Assembly (NCBI GenBank): GCA_900771425.1
Contig: CAAGNV010000023.1
Location: 1 to 28,081 of the forward strand
Length of the DNA stretch: 28,081 nt
Direction of reading: 5' to 3'
From: Bacteroidaceae bacterium
GTDB taxonomy: Bacteria; Bacteroidota; Bacteroidia; Bacteroidales; Bacteroidaceae
Shown here one piece after another: positions 1-8,292 of this stretch. The notes below the pieces were generated by a model. That model had not been told where the DNA came from. It worked only from the letters and a program-made list of their open reading frames with translations, and ran no database searches. The position numbers and the translations under genes are program-made. Position 1 is the stretch's first letter. The number at the start of each line of letters is the position of its first letter.

Positions 1-87
1 ACCAATTAACCAAACCACCAATTAACCAAACCACCAATTAACCAAACCACCAATTAACCAAACCACCAATTAACCAAACAACCAAAC
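1..87. repeat. 16-bp tandem repeat array upstream of the mutarotase gene
   Basis: Five consecutive copies of the 16-bp unit ACCAATTAACCAAACC fill positions 1-80 (the last ends in A rather than C). A 7-bp partial copy, ACCAAAC, runs directly into the ATG at 88. The array may extend beyond the window's left edge. It occupies the whole visible 5' leader, so copy number would change leader length and perhaps expression. No ribosome-binding site is visible other than the A-rich sequence itself, which is common in Bacteroidetes leaders. Confidence 0.95.
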
Positions 88-1230
88 ATGATCCAGACAC
101 AATCACATCTCCAGGCATTAAGGCTTTGTATCCTGAGTCTCTGCCTCTCGGCAGTAGCCATCTGTGGCTATGCCAAGCCAAAAGCAAACATTCCGCTCTT
201 GCAGTCAGAACCTTACGACACCATCATCGATGGCCGTCACGTAGGGCTCTACACCATCACCAACGGCAAGATAGCAGCACAAATCACCAACTACGGCGGT
301 TTCATCGTATCGCTCTTCGCCCCTGACCGCGACGGCAAATATGCCAACCTCGTGACCAATTATCCCAGCATCCACCAATACATGAACTATAACCTCGGCA
401 TGGTCGGTCCGTCAGTCGGACGATTCGCCAACCGTATAGCACTGGGCAAGTTCAGCCTCGACGGCAAGGACTATCAGGTGACCGTCAACAACGGCCGTCA
501 CACACTGCACGGCGGAACGAAAGGTTTTGACCACGTCGTTTGGGACGTAGTGAAGGCAGGCAAGAAGCAAGTAGTACTCAGCTGCGTACTGCCTGACGGC
601 ACAGACGGATTCCCCGGCACCTTGACCACCACACTCACCTACTCCATCACTTCCGACAACGGCCTTCAGGTACTGTACGAAGCCACAACCGATGCACCTA
701 CGGTAGTAAACATGACCACCCACTCATACTTCAACCTCAACGGCATAGGCGAGGGCGACATCATGACCCACCAACTCACAGTCAATGCAGATGCCATCAC
801 CGAGACAGACCGCGAGGGCATCCCTTCAGGCAAACTCACACCAGTCGAAGGCACGCCTTACGACTTCCGCACTGCCACCACACTCGGCGACCGCATCGCT
901 CAGATGCGTGGATTCGGTTTCGGATTCGGCGGTCAGCGTCCTGAAATACCAGAAGGCAAGGTCATGCAGTACGACAACAACTTCTGCCTCAACCACACCA
1001 GCGCAAAGGCAGTCGAGAAGGTCGTAACGCTCTATGCACCAGAGTCAGGCCGCAAGATGGAGGTATGGAACAACCACCCAGGCATACAGATTTATACCGG
1101 TGCACGCCGTGCCATAGCACTCGAGTCGCAGATGTATCCCGACTCACCTAACCATCCTGAGTTCCCGTCAACCATACTCAGACCAGGTGAGAAATACACC
1201 CATACTTGTATTTATAAGTTCGTGAAATAA
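88..1230 (+). CDS. galM: Exported aldose 1-epimerase (galactose mutarotase)
   Basis: Interconverts alpha and beta anomers of galactose or glucose. The 380-residue protein starts with a signal peptide (hydrophobic about residues 11-27, likely cleavage near YA-K), so it probably acts in the periplasm, a common arrangement in Bacteroidetes that import plant sugars. The GalM catalytic set is visible: His141 in LHGG, His212 in THSYFNL, Asp296 in YDNNF and the general-base Glu346 in ALESQ. The substrate-binding segment GRFANRI is at 111-117 and the family ending PGEKYTH near 366-372. The length fits the family plus a leader. It stands alone before a strong terminator. The 16-bp array lies immediately upstream of the start codon. 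The symbol reflects family membership; the true sugar substrate is not shown by the sequence. Confidence 0.94.
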   Translation: MIQTQSHLQALRLCILSLCLSAVAICGYAKPKANIPLLQSEPYDTIIDGRHVGLYTITNGKIAAQITNYGGFIVSLFAPDRDGKYANLVTNYPSIHQYMNYNLGMVGPSVGRFANRIALGKFSLDGKDYQVTVNNGRHTLHGGTKGFDHVVWDVVKAGKKQVVLSCVLPDGTDGFPGTLTTTLTYSITSDNGLQVLYEATTDAPTVVNMTTHSYFNLNGIGEGDIMTHQLTVNADAITETDREGIPSGKLTPVEGTPYDFRTATTLGDRIAQMRGFGFGFGGQRPEIPEGKVMQYDNNFCLNHTSAKAVEKVVTLYAPESGRKMEVWNNHPGIQIYTGARRAIALESQMYPDSPNHPEFPSTILRPGEKYTHTCIYKFVK

Positions 1231-1273
1231 TTAGGCGAGTTTCGTTGGGGCTCAACCCCACGATTAAAGAGAA

Positions 1274-1470
1274 GCCTCCCCCAGCCCCTCCCAAGGAGGG
1301 GGGGGCTGCGAGATGAGAGTATTAGAGATTAAGGCTTAGAGATTAAAGCTTAGAGCCAATAGCTAATGGACCAACGAGCTTAGAGTGGAGAGACCATCCG
1401 GATGGTCTCTCCACTCTAAGCTTTTTTTCACGTGCTCAGTCCCCCTTCTTGGGAGGGGTCGGGGGAGGCT
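1274..1470. repeat. REP-like inverted pair of C/G-rich repeats
   Basis: The block at 1274-1304 (GCCTCCCCCAGCCCCTCCCA followed by AGGAGGGGGGG) recurs in inverted orientation at 1441-1470 with about 27 of 30 positions matching. Each block can also fold on itself (CCCCTCC with GGAGGGG). Between them lie degenerate GCTTAGAG words (1334, 1348, 1378) and the palindromic terminator. This resembles the short C-rich REP-type elements scattered between genes of Bacteroidales; that parallel is from general knowledge, not from a search. Confidence 0.75.
1377..1428 (+). terminator. Intrinsic terminator with a 46-bp perfect palindrome
   Basis: Positions 1377-1399 and 1400-1422 are exact reverse complements (23-bp arms, no spacer; centre ATCCGGAT), followed by a T run at 1422-1428. 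It should stop transcripts from the mutarotase gene. On the minus strand the run is A-rich, so the T tract supports plus-strand termination only. Confidence 0.85.
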
Positions 1471-1585
1471 CCATATACATTTCAAAAGATTCTATGGCAT
1501 TGTGCATCAGTGGCATAGACACCTATACTCAATATACGCACATATACATTAATATAATTAATAGTAAAAATAACAATTTATTGCG

Positions 1586-1593
1586 TATCTTTG
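1586..1593 (+). promoter_or_regulatory. Promoter -7 box (TATCTTTG)
   Basis: TATCTTTG matches the Bacteroidetes -7 consensus TAnnTTTG and lies 20 bp before the ATG at 1613. The expected start point near 1600 leaves a very short leader. A -33 TTTG at the ideal distance is not seen. The region upstream is very AT-rich. Confidence 0.55.
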
Positions 1594-1612
1594 CACCAAA
1601 ATCAGTTGTTAC

Positions 1613-2965
1613 ATGAAGCATTTATCCGTCATCATCATCCTTATTTTGGCCGTCAGTTGCGTCAAGAACAATGAAGTTCCACCCACAGCGGATGACGCAG
1701 AACTGGTCGCCCTCCTCAACGAACTCGACGAATGCCAGTCGGCAGAGGACCACGAGGCATGTTTCAGATTGTATTCTCGGATTTCGGCAGAATACGAGAA
1801 GAAGAATCTGACCAGTCTGCAGAAACACTATCAGCAGAACATGCTGAATGAGGCAGAAGCCATCAGCGGCAGCGACAAGTTGCGCGGCCATGCGCTGATG
1901 GCAGAAGCAATGCAGCAACTCGCTACCACATATATGATAGAAGGAGACCTCGACAGTGCATCTTATGCCGCACATCGGGCTTGCCGGCTGATGCCGAAGG
2001 ACACTCTTGACTTCCGCGCACAGACACTCCTGCTCCTGGCACAAATCAACCTCATGTGTGAGGAAGGTGACAGTGCAGAACATTATGTCGACGAGGCACG
2101 ACACATATATCCTAATGTCGTGAACTCCGACCTATATAGGATTATACACGCCTACGAACTCGACTTGCAGGACCGGCACGAAGAAATGACAGCACTGCTT
2201 CCCGACTATATTGCAAAGTGCGACATACACGGCAAGGCGGAACTGACCCGACTGCTGATGTACGACCATGAAGAGTCTGAACTATGGAAAGATGCCTACG
2301 ACGATGCCATCAGCCTGATGGACATCAACGACAGCATCGCAAAGACTGAGTCGTCGGAAAACATGGCACGCATTCATGTACTGCAGCACGAGCAGCAGAT
2401 GGCAAACATGCGTGCCGAGCAAGAGGCAGAACGGGTACAGATGCTGACAGTGGTCGTCATCATCCTGCTACTGTTGCTCGCAGCAGCCATTGCCGGACTC
2501 ACCTACCGCCGGAAGGCCCGCATTGCACACGCCAGAGAGTTAGAAGCCATGCGCCTGTCGGAAGTTGCACAAGAGAACGAAAACATGGTGAGAGAGGAAA
2601 ACATCAAGTTGCAGCAACTCTACTACGAACATCTCTTTGCCATCATACTCCCCATCCTCAATGCCAACCGTGGCAAAAGCGGACACATCAACCTTGAAGA
2701 ATCGTCGTGGGAACTAATCGAAAAAAACACAGATATGGTACTTCCTGGATTTACAACCCGACTGCGCAGGCAGCATCCTACACTGACGACCGAAGATGTA
2801 CGATTCTGCTGCCTACTTATGATGCGTGTACCTAATTCTCTGCTGGCTGATGTCTATGGCATCGCGTCATCGTCGGTGGCAGTGAGAAAACAACGCATGA
2901 AGAAGAAACTTGACAGCGATGTCCAGAACCAAACCATCGAAAACTATTTACACCAATACGTCTAA
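1613..2965 (+). CDS. Membrane-spanning regulator: periplasmic TPR-like domain, one TM helix, cytoplasmic HTH
   Basis: A 450-residue protein with an N-terminal signal or lipoprotein-type peptide (AVSC, Cys16). Helical TPR-like repeats cover about 25-245, followed by a coiled segment, a single strong membrane helix at about 277-297, a second coiled stretch (305-345), and a C-terminal helix-turn-helix near 391-431 (LTTEDVRFCCLLMM...IASSSVAVRKQRMKKKL). This layout is that of the SusR-like/DUF6377 regulators of Bacteroidetes, in which a periplasmic sensor controls a cytoplasmic DNA-binding domain. The stop lies 21 bp before the next start, and no terminator separates them, so it probably shares a transcript with the BspA-like gene and may regulate it. 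What it senses cannot be told from the sequence. The HTH is assigned by pattern and gene style only. Confidence 0.8.
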   Translation: MKHLSVIIILILAVSCVKNNEVPPTADDAELVALLNELDECQSAEDHEACFRLYSRISAEYEKKNLTSLQKHYQQNMLNEAEAISGSDKLRGHALMAEAMQQLATTYMIEGDLDSASYAAHRACRLMPKDTLDFRAQTLLLLAQINLMCEEGDSAEHYVDEARHIYPNVVNSDLYRIIHAYELDLQDRHEEMTALLPDYIAKCDIHGKAELTRLLMYDHEESELWKDAYDDAISLMDINDSIAKTESSENMARIHVLQHEQQMANMRAEQEAERVQMLTVVVIILLLLLAAAIAGLTYRRKARIAHARELEAMRLSEVAQENENMVREENIKLQQLYYEHLFAIILPILNANRGKSGHINLEESSWELIEKNTDMVLPGFTTRLRRQHPTLTTEDVRFCCLLMMRVPNSLLADVYGIASSSVAVRKQRMKKKLDSDVQNQTIENYLHQYV

Positions 2966-2986
2966 ACCAATCAAAACAATAAAATC

Positions 2987-5900
2987 ATGAAAAGAAGTCA
3001 CATTACATTGTCCTTGCTGATGCTCGCAATGTCGGCATCTGCACAGCATCCTTTCATCAAGGTAGGCAAATCATGGCACGAGCTATGGTTCAACGGTTCG
3101 GCAATACTAAGTGGCCATACCACACAGCAGCCCGACCAGACATACGATTATGCATTTACCAGCCAGAGCGACACACTGATAAATGGCATACATTACATGA
3201 GATTATTCAAAATGCTTCCTTCTGCCGAGGTAAGTGGCATTTATCGAGAAGAAGCAGGCAAGGTGTATCGCTATGACGAAAGCACAGGAATCGAATATTT
3301 GTATTACGACTTCACACTGAACGAGGGAGACGATTTTGCATTAACCAGCAATGACGGAACCACATTCGACTGCCATGTGACACAAGTTACAGAGGTTATG
3401 GTAAACGACAGTCCTGTACGCCAGATCCACTTTGAATCCACTAACCCAGAGCTTGCAATAACAACAAGTAATGTGTGGACAGAGGGAATCGGTCACAGCA
3501 CATCTCCTTCGGTCTCCGTTGAAAATCCTAATTTGGTTGGCGGCGGAACCGAAATCATGCAGTATGTGGCACAAGACAGTGTTCCATATTATATTCAGGA
3601 CTTCGATTACAGCTACTGCTACTTTGGCAGGGTGTATCATCCAAACGATATAGATTTGAACACTCTCCTTGAACCAGAACATGATGCCCTGAATTATAGG
3701 ATTGAAGATGGCACGCTGCATGTGTTTGGCTATAAGTGGATGACACGCAATCCTAATCAATACATATATTGCAGCGTCAACGACCAATTTGAAGTACGGC
3801 TCAACATTGAAGAACTTGAACCTATTTACAAGAATGCATATCACAGAGCATACCGAATTGACATGCGCTTCGGGCGGTTCTCCGAACCTGCTGACAAATA
3901 TACCTTTATTGACAGTGAAGGTGAGCACAAATCGTTACAGGATTATGTATTCAGTGGTGACACGACGTTGACTGACAACAAACGTATGCATTGGGAATAT
4001 GACCAAGAGTCGCAATGCCTGACAATTTCAGGCGACGTAGTGCCCGACTATTACAGGCGTCAACCTGAGCTTATCAGCTCGACTTATTATGAATATACAC
4101 GCCCGTTGCCACCTTGGTATGAGTTTAAGGACAAGATAAAATCAATTGTCTTGGCAGACGGGGTGACTTCAATCGGGAGCCAGGCGTTCAAGGAAATGCC
4201 ATTGCTCGAGTCTGTCTCTTTGCCTGCATCGTTGACATCCATTTCGCCGGTTGCATTTGCAGAATGTCCGAAACTCAAACAAATTGAACTGCCTGATGGA
4301 ATCACTTCCATCGGTTATAGTGCATTCCAAAACTGTACCAGCCTTGAACAAATTTACATTCCAGACTGTGTTGAAGTAATAGAAAGCGGTATATTCGCAG
4401 GTTGTACCAGCCTAACGCAATTGCATCTTCCTGATTCAATAATAAGTATCGAAAATAGGGCATTTTATGGATGTGTGAACCTTAAACAATTAAGCATCCC
4501 GAACACTGTCCGGAAATTTACAGCAAGCGCAATCACTCGTAGTGGCATTTCTGAGCTGTCAGTCAGATGGCTGAATCCAATGTCCGTAGCTCGTGGAGAT
4601 TGTAAGGACACAGATCCATACTCAAGAATCGAGGCATTAGACACTTATAATCTTAAGGATGAAGATATCAACTGGGTTTCAAATGTTAATCTCATCGTTC
4701 CTGAAGGGACTATAAAGAATTACCAATCCGCCCAATACTGGAGCCGGTTCAGCACTATCACAGAGGACGGTGTTCCCCCTATTGACAAAAAGAGGTATAT
4801 GCTGGAGTATTACGAAGGGTTAGAACCATTTGGCGATGTAGCCGACAAATTCTACGATATGCCTTGTATGGTATTACCGACGAAGGAAGTGCTGATGGCA
4901 TTCTGTGATAAACACCATGTTGACACATCCTCACGGGCAGCAGTGTCAGCAGTGGCTCTGCTCTGGCTGAAATACCTTAGTACTGTCGATGCCGAACTCA
5001 TGGCAGAGTCTGCCACTTCGGTTTGCCAGTGTACAGACGATACGGTGTTCATCGGAACTGAGATGACAGAAGACTTCTGGCATTTTGCCACAGATGCGTG
5101 TGTAATCGACCTGGGACATTACTCTGATGACCGCTACGCCGAAAGAGCGCCATTTACCCAATTCTGTAGTTATAACACGATGGAATATATTCCCACAGAC
5201 ACCCCCGGATGCCCATACGAAGGCTATATGAAGATAAGTCCTGAATATACAACGAGCAATCCTGCAGTTGCATATGAAATTCCAATTTTGCTGCAACAAG
5301 GACAACGATACAAACTCTCAGTGGTAATAGCTCCTGATGCAGAGGATGCAGACAACCATCGTGCAAACTATTTCAGACTTAACTGGTTCGTAACTAATAA
5401 TGACAGTACTGGTCTGCCATACAATTTCTATAAGGGATCAACAAAACTTATTTCGAACGAGTCAAATTCCATGAAATTCATTGGAGGTGCAACCGAATAC
5501 GATGTTCTTACTGCAACCTTAGAACCAACAGCCACAGTGCAGCGCAACGTCATACAACTCCAAGCAACAATAACTGAGAAGGAAAAAACAACAATATACG
5601 ACCGCACTTTCCGCATCGCTGAAATCAAGGTTGAGCCATTAGACGTGCTCGACCCGACCGATACCGTCTATGCCAGTATCTGGCATGAAGGTTCGGAGTG
5701 GGAAGTCTATTACGAAGACGAAACTGACGGCACGGTGTCGGACACATGGGTGCGCTACAACTTGAAGCATGTAGATAATGAGAGTTACATGGCTCTTGAA
5801 AAGACTACCATTGTCAACGGTACTGAGGGAACACCTCAGTTGCAGGGATATATACAGAACGATGGTGACAGCATGATATATGTCCGTCCTGTTTCTGAGG

Positions 5901-6928
5901 ACGGTACTGTCGGAGAAAAAAGTCTGCTCTACGACTTCACGACTCCTTACGAATATGGCAGCACCTTACGCTACGGTGTGGATGGTGAGATAAGGGAAGA
6001 GTACATCAACTGGCACACTGACACGCTCGACTACTACATGCTTATTGACGGCGACACACACTGCCTGCCTTCATGGAACGGCATCGTATATCGTTACGGC
6101 TATCTTGGAGGACCTATGGAACTGTTCCTGATGAATGCCGCTCCACAGAAAAACAAGCATCCTAAACCGACCAACATCAGTCATGTCATATTCTCAACGA
6201 AGGGTGGAGTCAAGAATCTTCACGACGAAAATCTGCAGAACAAGTACGAAGTCAGCATACCATACGAGAAAATGCTGACTGACGGAACAGCATGGGAATG
6301 TCTGGCAGTGCAGACCGGCAACCCAGGAAAGTCAGACATTTACAACATTCAGGTGAAAGGCGACACAATCATCGGAGAGCGGCATTGCAAATTGGTTTAC
6401 TCTCCTGAGTACGACAGGACGATGACTGTGTTTGAAGAGGGACGCAAAGTGTATGCTGTCAATGCAGAAGGAGCACCGGAAGTCCTGCTAGACTTCGGAG
6501 TGCAGGAGAAAGATGTGATTGACGGGGATGCACATGTCGCGTGTGTCGAGGCAATGGCCAACCAGGGATATACTCACAAAACCATCACAATCGACACTGG
6601 TAATACTGATGCCATTTCTTATTTCAAAGGCGACACTGAACCACAGAACTACTACCTCATTGAAGGTGTCGGTATCAGCAAAGACCAGTACCTGGAAGAC
6701 AGCCGGTTCGTTGGTGATGATGAGACCGTCTCTTACCTGCTTCGCTGCTGGAAGGGCGGAGTCCTCGTATATCAGGTTCCCGGATATGACCCTGATGGCA
6801 TCGAAGGTGTCAGCGAGGTTGCCAATCCACACGATGGCATGCTGTACGACCTTCAGGGACGATGCCTAAGCACACGGCCTGACAAGGGATTCTACATCAG
6901 CGGCAACAAGAAGTTCATAGTCCGATAA
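2987..6928 (+). CDS. BspA-like leucine-rich-repeat surface protein
   Basis: A 1313-residue secreted protein. The signal peptide MKRSHITLSLLMLAMSASA precedes QHPF. A run of LRR_5/BspA-type repeats spans about residues 383-525, with the repeating pattern of a ...L..I.LP..(V/I)TSI...AF..C motif about every 23 residues. The long flanking regions (about 20-380 and 530-1280) have no domain I can name. The last 30 residues carry LYDLQGR...KGFYISGNKKFIVR, a tail shared with the Big2 protein ending at 19136 and frequent in Prevotella secreted proteins; it probably serves in sorting or anchoring. BspA-type proteins are known for binding host proteins or other bacteria, but the ligand here is unknown. 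It follows the regulator gene by 21 bp. It ends before a hairpin at 6976-7018. Confidence 0.88.
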   Translation: MKRSHITLSLLMLAMSASAQHPFIKVGKSWHELWFNGSAILSGHTTQQPDQTYDYAFTSQSDTLINGIHYMRLFKMLPSAEVSGIYREEAGKVYRYDESTGIEYLYYDFTLNEGDDFALTSNDGTTFDCHVTQVTEVMVNDSPVRQIHFESTNPELAITTSNVWTEGIGHSTSPSVSVENPNLVGGGTEIMQYVAQDSVPYYIQDFDYSYCYFGRVYHPNDIDLNTLLEPEHDALNYRIEDGTLHVFGYKWMTRNPNQYIYCSVNDQFEVRLNIEELEPIYKNAYHRAYRIDMRFGRFSEPADKYTFIDSEGEHKSLQDYVFSGDTTLTDNKRMHWEYDQESQCLTISGDVVPDYYRRQPELISSTYYEYTRPLPPWYEFKDKIKSIVLADGVTSIGSQAFKEMPLLESVSLPASLTSISPVAFAECPKLKQIELPDGITSIGYSAFQNCTSLEQIYIPDCVEVIESGIFAGCTSLTQLHLPDSIISIENRAFYGCVNLKQLSIPNTVRKFTASAITRSGISELSVRWLNPMSVARGDCKDTDPYSRIEALDTYNLKDEDINWVSNVNLIVPEGTIKNYQSAQYWSRFSTITEDGVPPIDKKRYMLEYYEGLEPFGDVADKFYDMPCMVLPTKEVLMAFCDKHHVDTSSRAAVSAVALLWLKYLSTVDAELMAESATSVCQCTDDTVFIGTEMTEDFWHFATDACVIDLGHYSDDRYAERAPFTQFCSYNTMEYIPTDTPGCPYEGYMKISPEYTTSNPAVAYEIPILLQQGQRYKLSVVIAPDAEDADNHRANYFRLNWFVTNNDSTGLPYNFYKGSTKLISNESNSMKFIGGATEYDVLTATLEPTATVQRNVIQLQATITEKEKTTIYDRTFRIAEIKVEPLDVLDPTDTVYASIWHEGSEWEVYYEDETDGTVSDTWVRYNLKHVDNESYMALEKTTIVNGTEGTPQLQGYIQNDGDSMIYVRPVSEDGTVGEKSLLYDFTTPYEYGSTLRYGVDGEIREEYINWHTDTLDYYMLIDGDTHCLPSWNGIVYRYGYLGGPMELFLMNAAPQKNKHPKPTNISHVIFSTKGGVKNLHDENLQNKYEVSIPYEKMLTDGTAWECLAVQTGNPGKSDIYNIQVKGDTIIGERHCKLVYSPEYDRTMTVFEEGRKVYAVNAEGAPEVLLDFGVQEKDVIDGDAHVACVEAMANQGYTHKTITIDTGNTDAISYFKGDTEPQNYYLIEGVGISKDQYLEDSRFVGDDETVSYLLRCWKGGVLVYQVPGYDPDGIEGVSEVANPHDGMLYDLQGRCLSTRPDKGFYISGNKKFIVR

Positions 6929-6975
6929 CACAGTGCGAATGCCTAAAACGCATTGAACACCTTTATTAATAATAC

Positions 6976-7018
6976 ACAATCCGCCCACAAGTCTGAAATG
7001 GACCTGTGGGCGGATTGT
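6976..7018. terminator. Stem-loop after the BspA-like gene
   Basis: A perfect 14-bp inverted repeat, ACAATCCGCCCACA (6976-6989) with its complement at 7005-7018. The spacer holds a further GTC/GAC pair. It sits 48 bp after the stop codon. There is no T tract on either side, so it could be a factor-assisted terminator or a 3'-end stabiliser rather than a classical intrinsic terminator. Confidence 0.6.
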
Positions 7019-7072
7019 CTGTATCTCGGGACTGTGCGGGAAGTGATACATTCACTTATTCGGTCAATACCG

Positions 7073-7348
7073 AAAATAGGACTTTTGTAATATTTCCGCT
7101 TTGCCGATTTCATGCTATAGGAAACGCAGCCATATCTTCGGGTCGGAAGAACCAAATCTTATCGCCATAAGAACCAAATCTTATCGGCCGAAGAACCAAA
7201 TCTTACGGGCCGAAGATTTGGCTGCATTTTTGTCCTCTGCTATGTGTGATGATTATCAGAGACTTGTGAAAGACTGATTTTTGTCTGTTGTTCCATCCAA
7301 ATTCACCGTTTCGGGGGTAAACAAGTGAAGGGCAAAAATAGGACTTTT
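7073..7348 (+). repeat. Intergenic direct repeat of a 14-mer
   Basis: AAAATAGGACTTTT occurs at 7073-7086 and again at 7335-7348, 262 bp apart, within the gene-free stretch 6929-7585. The surrounding sequence is not duplicated. Between the copies lies the E1 array. A short hairpin (CGTTGA 7357-7362, TCAACG 7369-7374, T tract 7376-7381) follows the second copy. No convincing gene is present between 6929 and 7648. Confidence 0.7.
7126..7225. repeat. 22-bp-period dyad array, copy E1
   Basis: AAGAACCAAATCTTA occurs exactly at 7147, 7169 and 7191, i.e. every 22 bp, separated by 7-bp linkers (TCGCCAT, TCGGCCG, CGGGCCG). The block is bounded by a 16-bp inverted repeat with one mismatch: GCAGCCATATCTTCGG at 7126-7141 and CCGAAGATTTGGCTGC at 7210-7225. 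Each 15-mer begins with AAGA and ends with TCTT, so dyads alternate along the array. A near-identical inverted copy (E2) lies at the right end of the window. Confidence 0.95.
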
Positions 7349-7537
7349 TTTAGATTCGTTGATTTGGGTCAACGCTTTTTTATGGTTACGGACCCCACGA
7401 AAGTGACTCCTTTTGTAGTGATACTATCGGACAAGGTGTATTACTGGCAATACGGAATTAAGCGTGATGCCATAGCCGCCGATTGCTTCATAACAAAAAA
7501 ATACCACAAAATAGTGTGAGTGTATCAGATTTATTTG

Positions 7538-7545
7538 TACCTTTG
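7538..7545 (+). promoter_or_regulatory. Promoter -7 box (TACCTTTG) for greA
   Basis: TACCTTTG fits the consensus TAnnTTTG. A start near 7552 would give a leader of about 97 nt before the preferred greA ATG at 7649. No TTTG is found at the ideal 19-bp spacing upstream. Confidence 0.6.
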
Positions 7546-7648
7546 CCATGTCAATCAGCTTTTTGCTTGTATCTAACCGCAGCACTTGGATAGGCGAAAT
7601 TCTGATGTTATGACTGATAAGGTTATTGGTAAAAGTTTATTTTTCGCA

Positions 7649-8113
7649 ATGGAATACATGTCGCAAGAGTGCTACGATCAGTTGGTAGCAGAAATACGGG
7701 AACTGGTGAATGTGGAACTGCCCAAGGCAAAGGAAGAACTGGTCGAGGCCAGGGCAAAGGGCGACTTGAGCGAGAATTTCGAGTATCATGCGGCGAAGCG
7801 TGCCCACGGGAGGCTGTTGGGTAAGATACGGTTCAAACAGCGTGTACTGGAATATGCCCGGGTGCTCGACACGTCTGCACTTGACTGCGATGCGGTCGGG
7901 TTGCTTCGCAAGGTGTGGCTCACTAACCTGAACACCAATGCCAGCATGACCTATACCATAGTCAACCCGCACGAGGCTAATCTGAGCGAAGGCAAACTTT
8001 CCATAAAATCGCCCATAGCTGAGGCATTGGTAGGCAGGCATAAGGGTGATGTTGTCGAAGCACATGTACCTATGGGCATCATAAGATTAAGGATTGACAA
8101 TATAACTATTTGA
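7649..8113 (+). CDS. greA: Transcript cleavage / elongation factor GreA
   Basis: Rescues backtracked RNA polymerase by stimulating cleavage of the nascent RNA 3' end. With the start at 7649 (MEYMSQECYDQL) the product is 154 residues, close to the usual 155-160. The open frame extends upstream to a TTG at 7586, but the family normally begins at this MxYMS motif. The N-terminal coiled coil (about 5-75) contains GDLSENFEY, with the two acidic tip residues Asp39 and Glu42 that hold the catalytic metal in GreA. The C-terminal FKBP-like half ends with SPIAEALVGRHKGDVVEAHVPMGIIRLRI. All key features are intact. The stop at 8113 lies in one copy of a 17-bp direct repeat, and the following gene appears to have been pushed away by an insertion. 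Confidence 0.92.
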   Translation: MEYMSQECYDQLVAEIRELVNVELPKAKEELVEARAKGDLSENFEYHAAKRAHGRLLGKIRFKQRVLEYARVLDTSALDCDAVGLLRKVWLTNLNTNASMTYTIVNPHEANLSEGKLSIKSPIAEALVGRHKGDVVEAHVPMGIIRLRIDNITI

Positions 8114-8283
8114 AGTTTCGCAAGCTCAACTTTAAGTAGAAAAGTAGTCAGTAGTCAGTAGAGAGTAGAGGTTAGAGCTTAGAGATGATTATACTACTTA
8201 ACTCCTTAACTCCCAAACTACTCAACTACTAAGAAAACTGAGCAAAAGCGAAGCTTGCGAAAGTTGAATATAACTATTTGAAG
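8099..8283. repeat. Insertion-like segment flanked by a 17-bp direct repeat
   Basis: AATATAACTATTTGAAG occurs at 8099-8115, spanning the greA stop codon, and again at 8267-8283, just before the transporter start. The 151 bp between the copies have no gene. They consist of low-complexity AGTAGTC/TTAGAG-type words on the left and CTTAACTC/CAACTACT-type words on the right. Near both ends are TTCGCAAGCT and its complement AGCTTGCGAA, with TCAACTTT and AAAGTTGA beside them. Removing one repeat copy plus the segment would place the transporter ATG 15 bp after greA, as in a tight operon. This looks like a small non-autonomous element with a target duplication, or a product of repeat-mediated insertion. 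Confidence 0.7.
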
Positions 8284-8292
8284 GGAAAAAGT

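Noticed and set aside
7126..7225. CRISPR array
   Set aside because: The repeat core is 15 bp and linkers only 7 bp; spacers are far too short and no cas genes are present.
7325..7519. 64-residue open frame starting with GTG
   Set aside because: It overlaps a direct repeat and a hairpin with T tract, has no family resemblance, weak start and no ribosome-binding site; probably chance.
7586..7648. Upstream TTG start for greA adding 21 residues
   Set aside because: GreA proteins begin at the MxYMS motif; the added residues have no similarity and no better ribosome-binding site.
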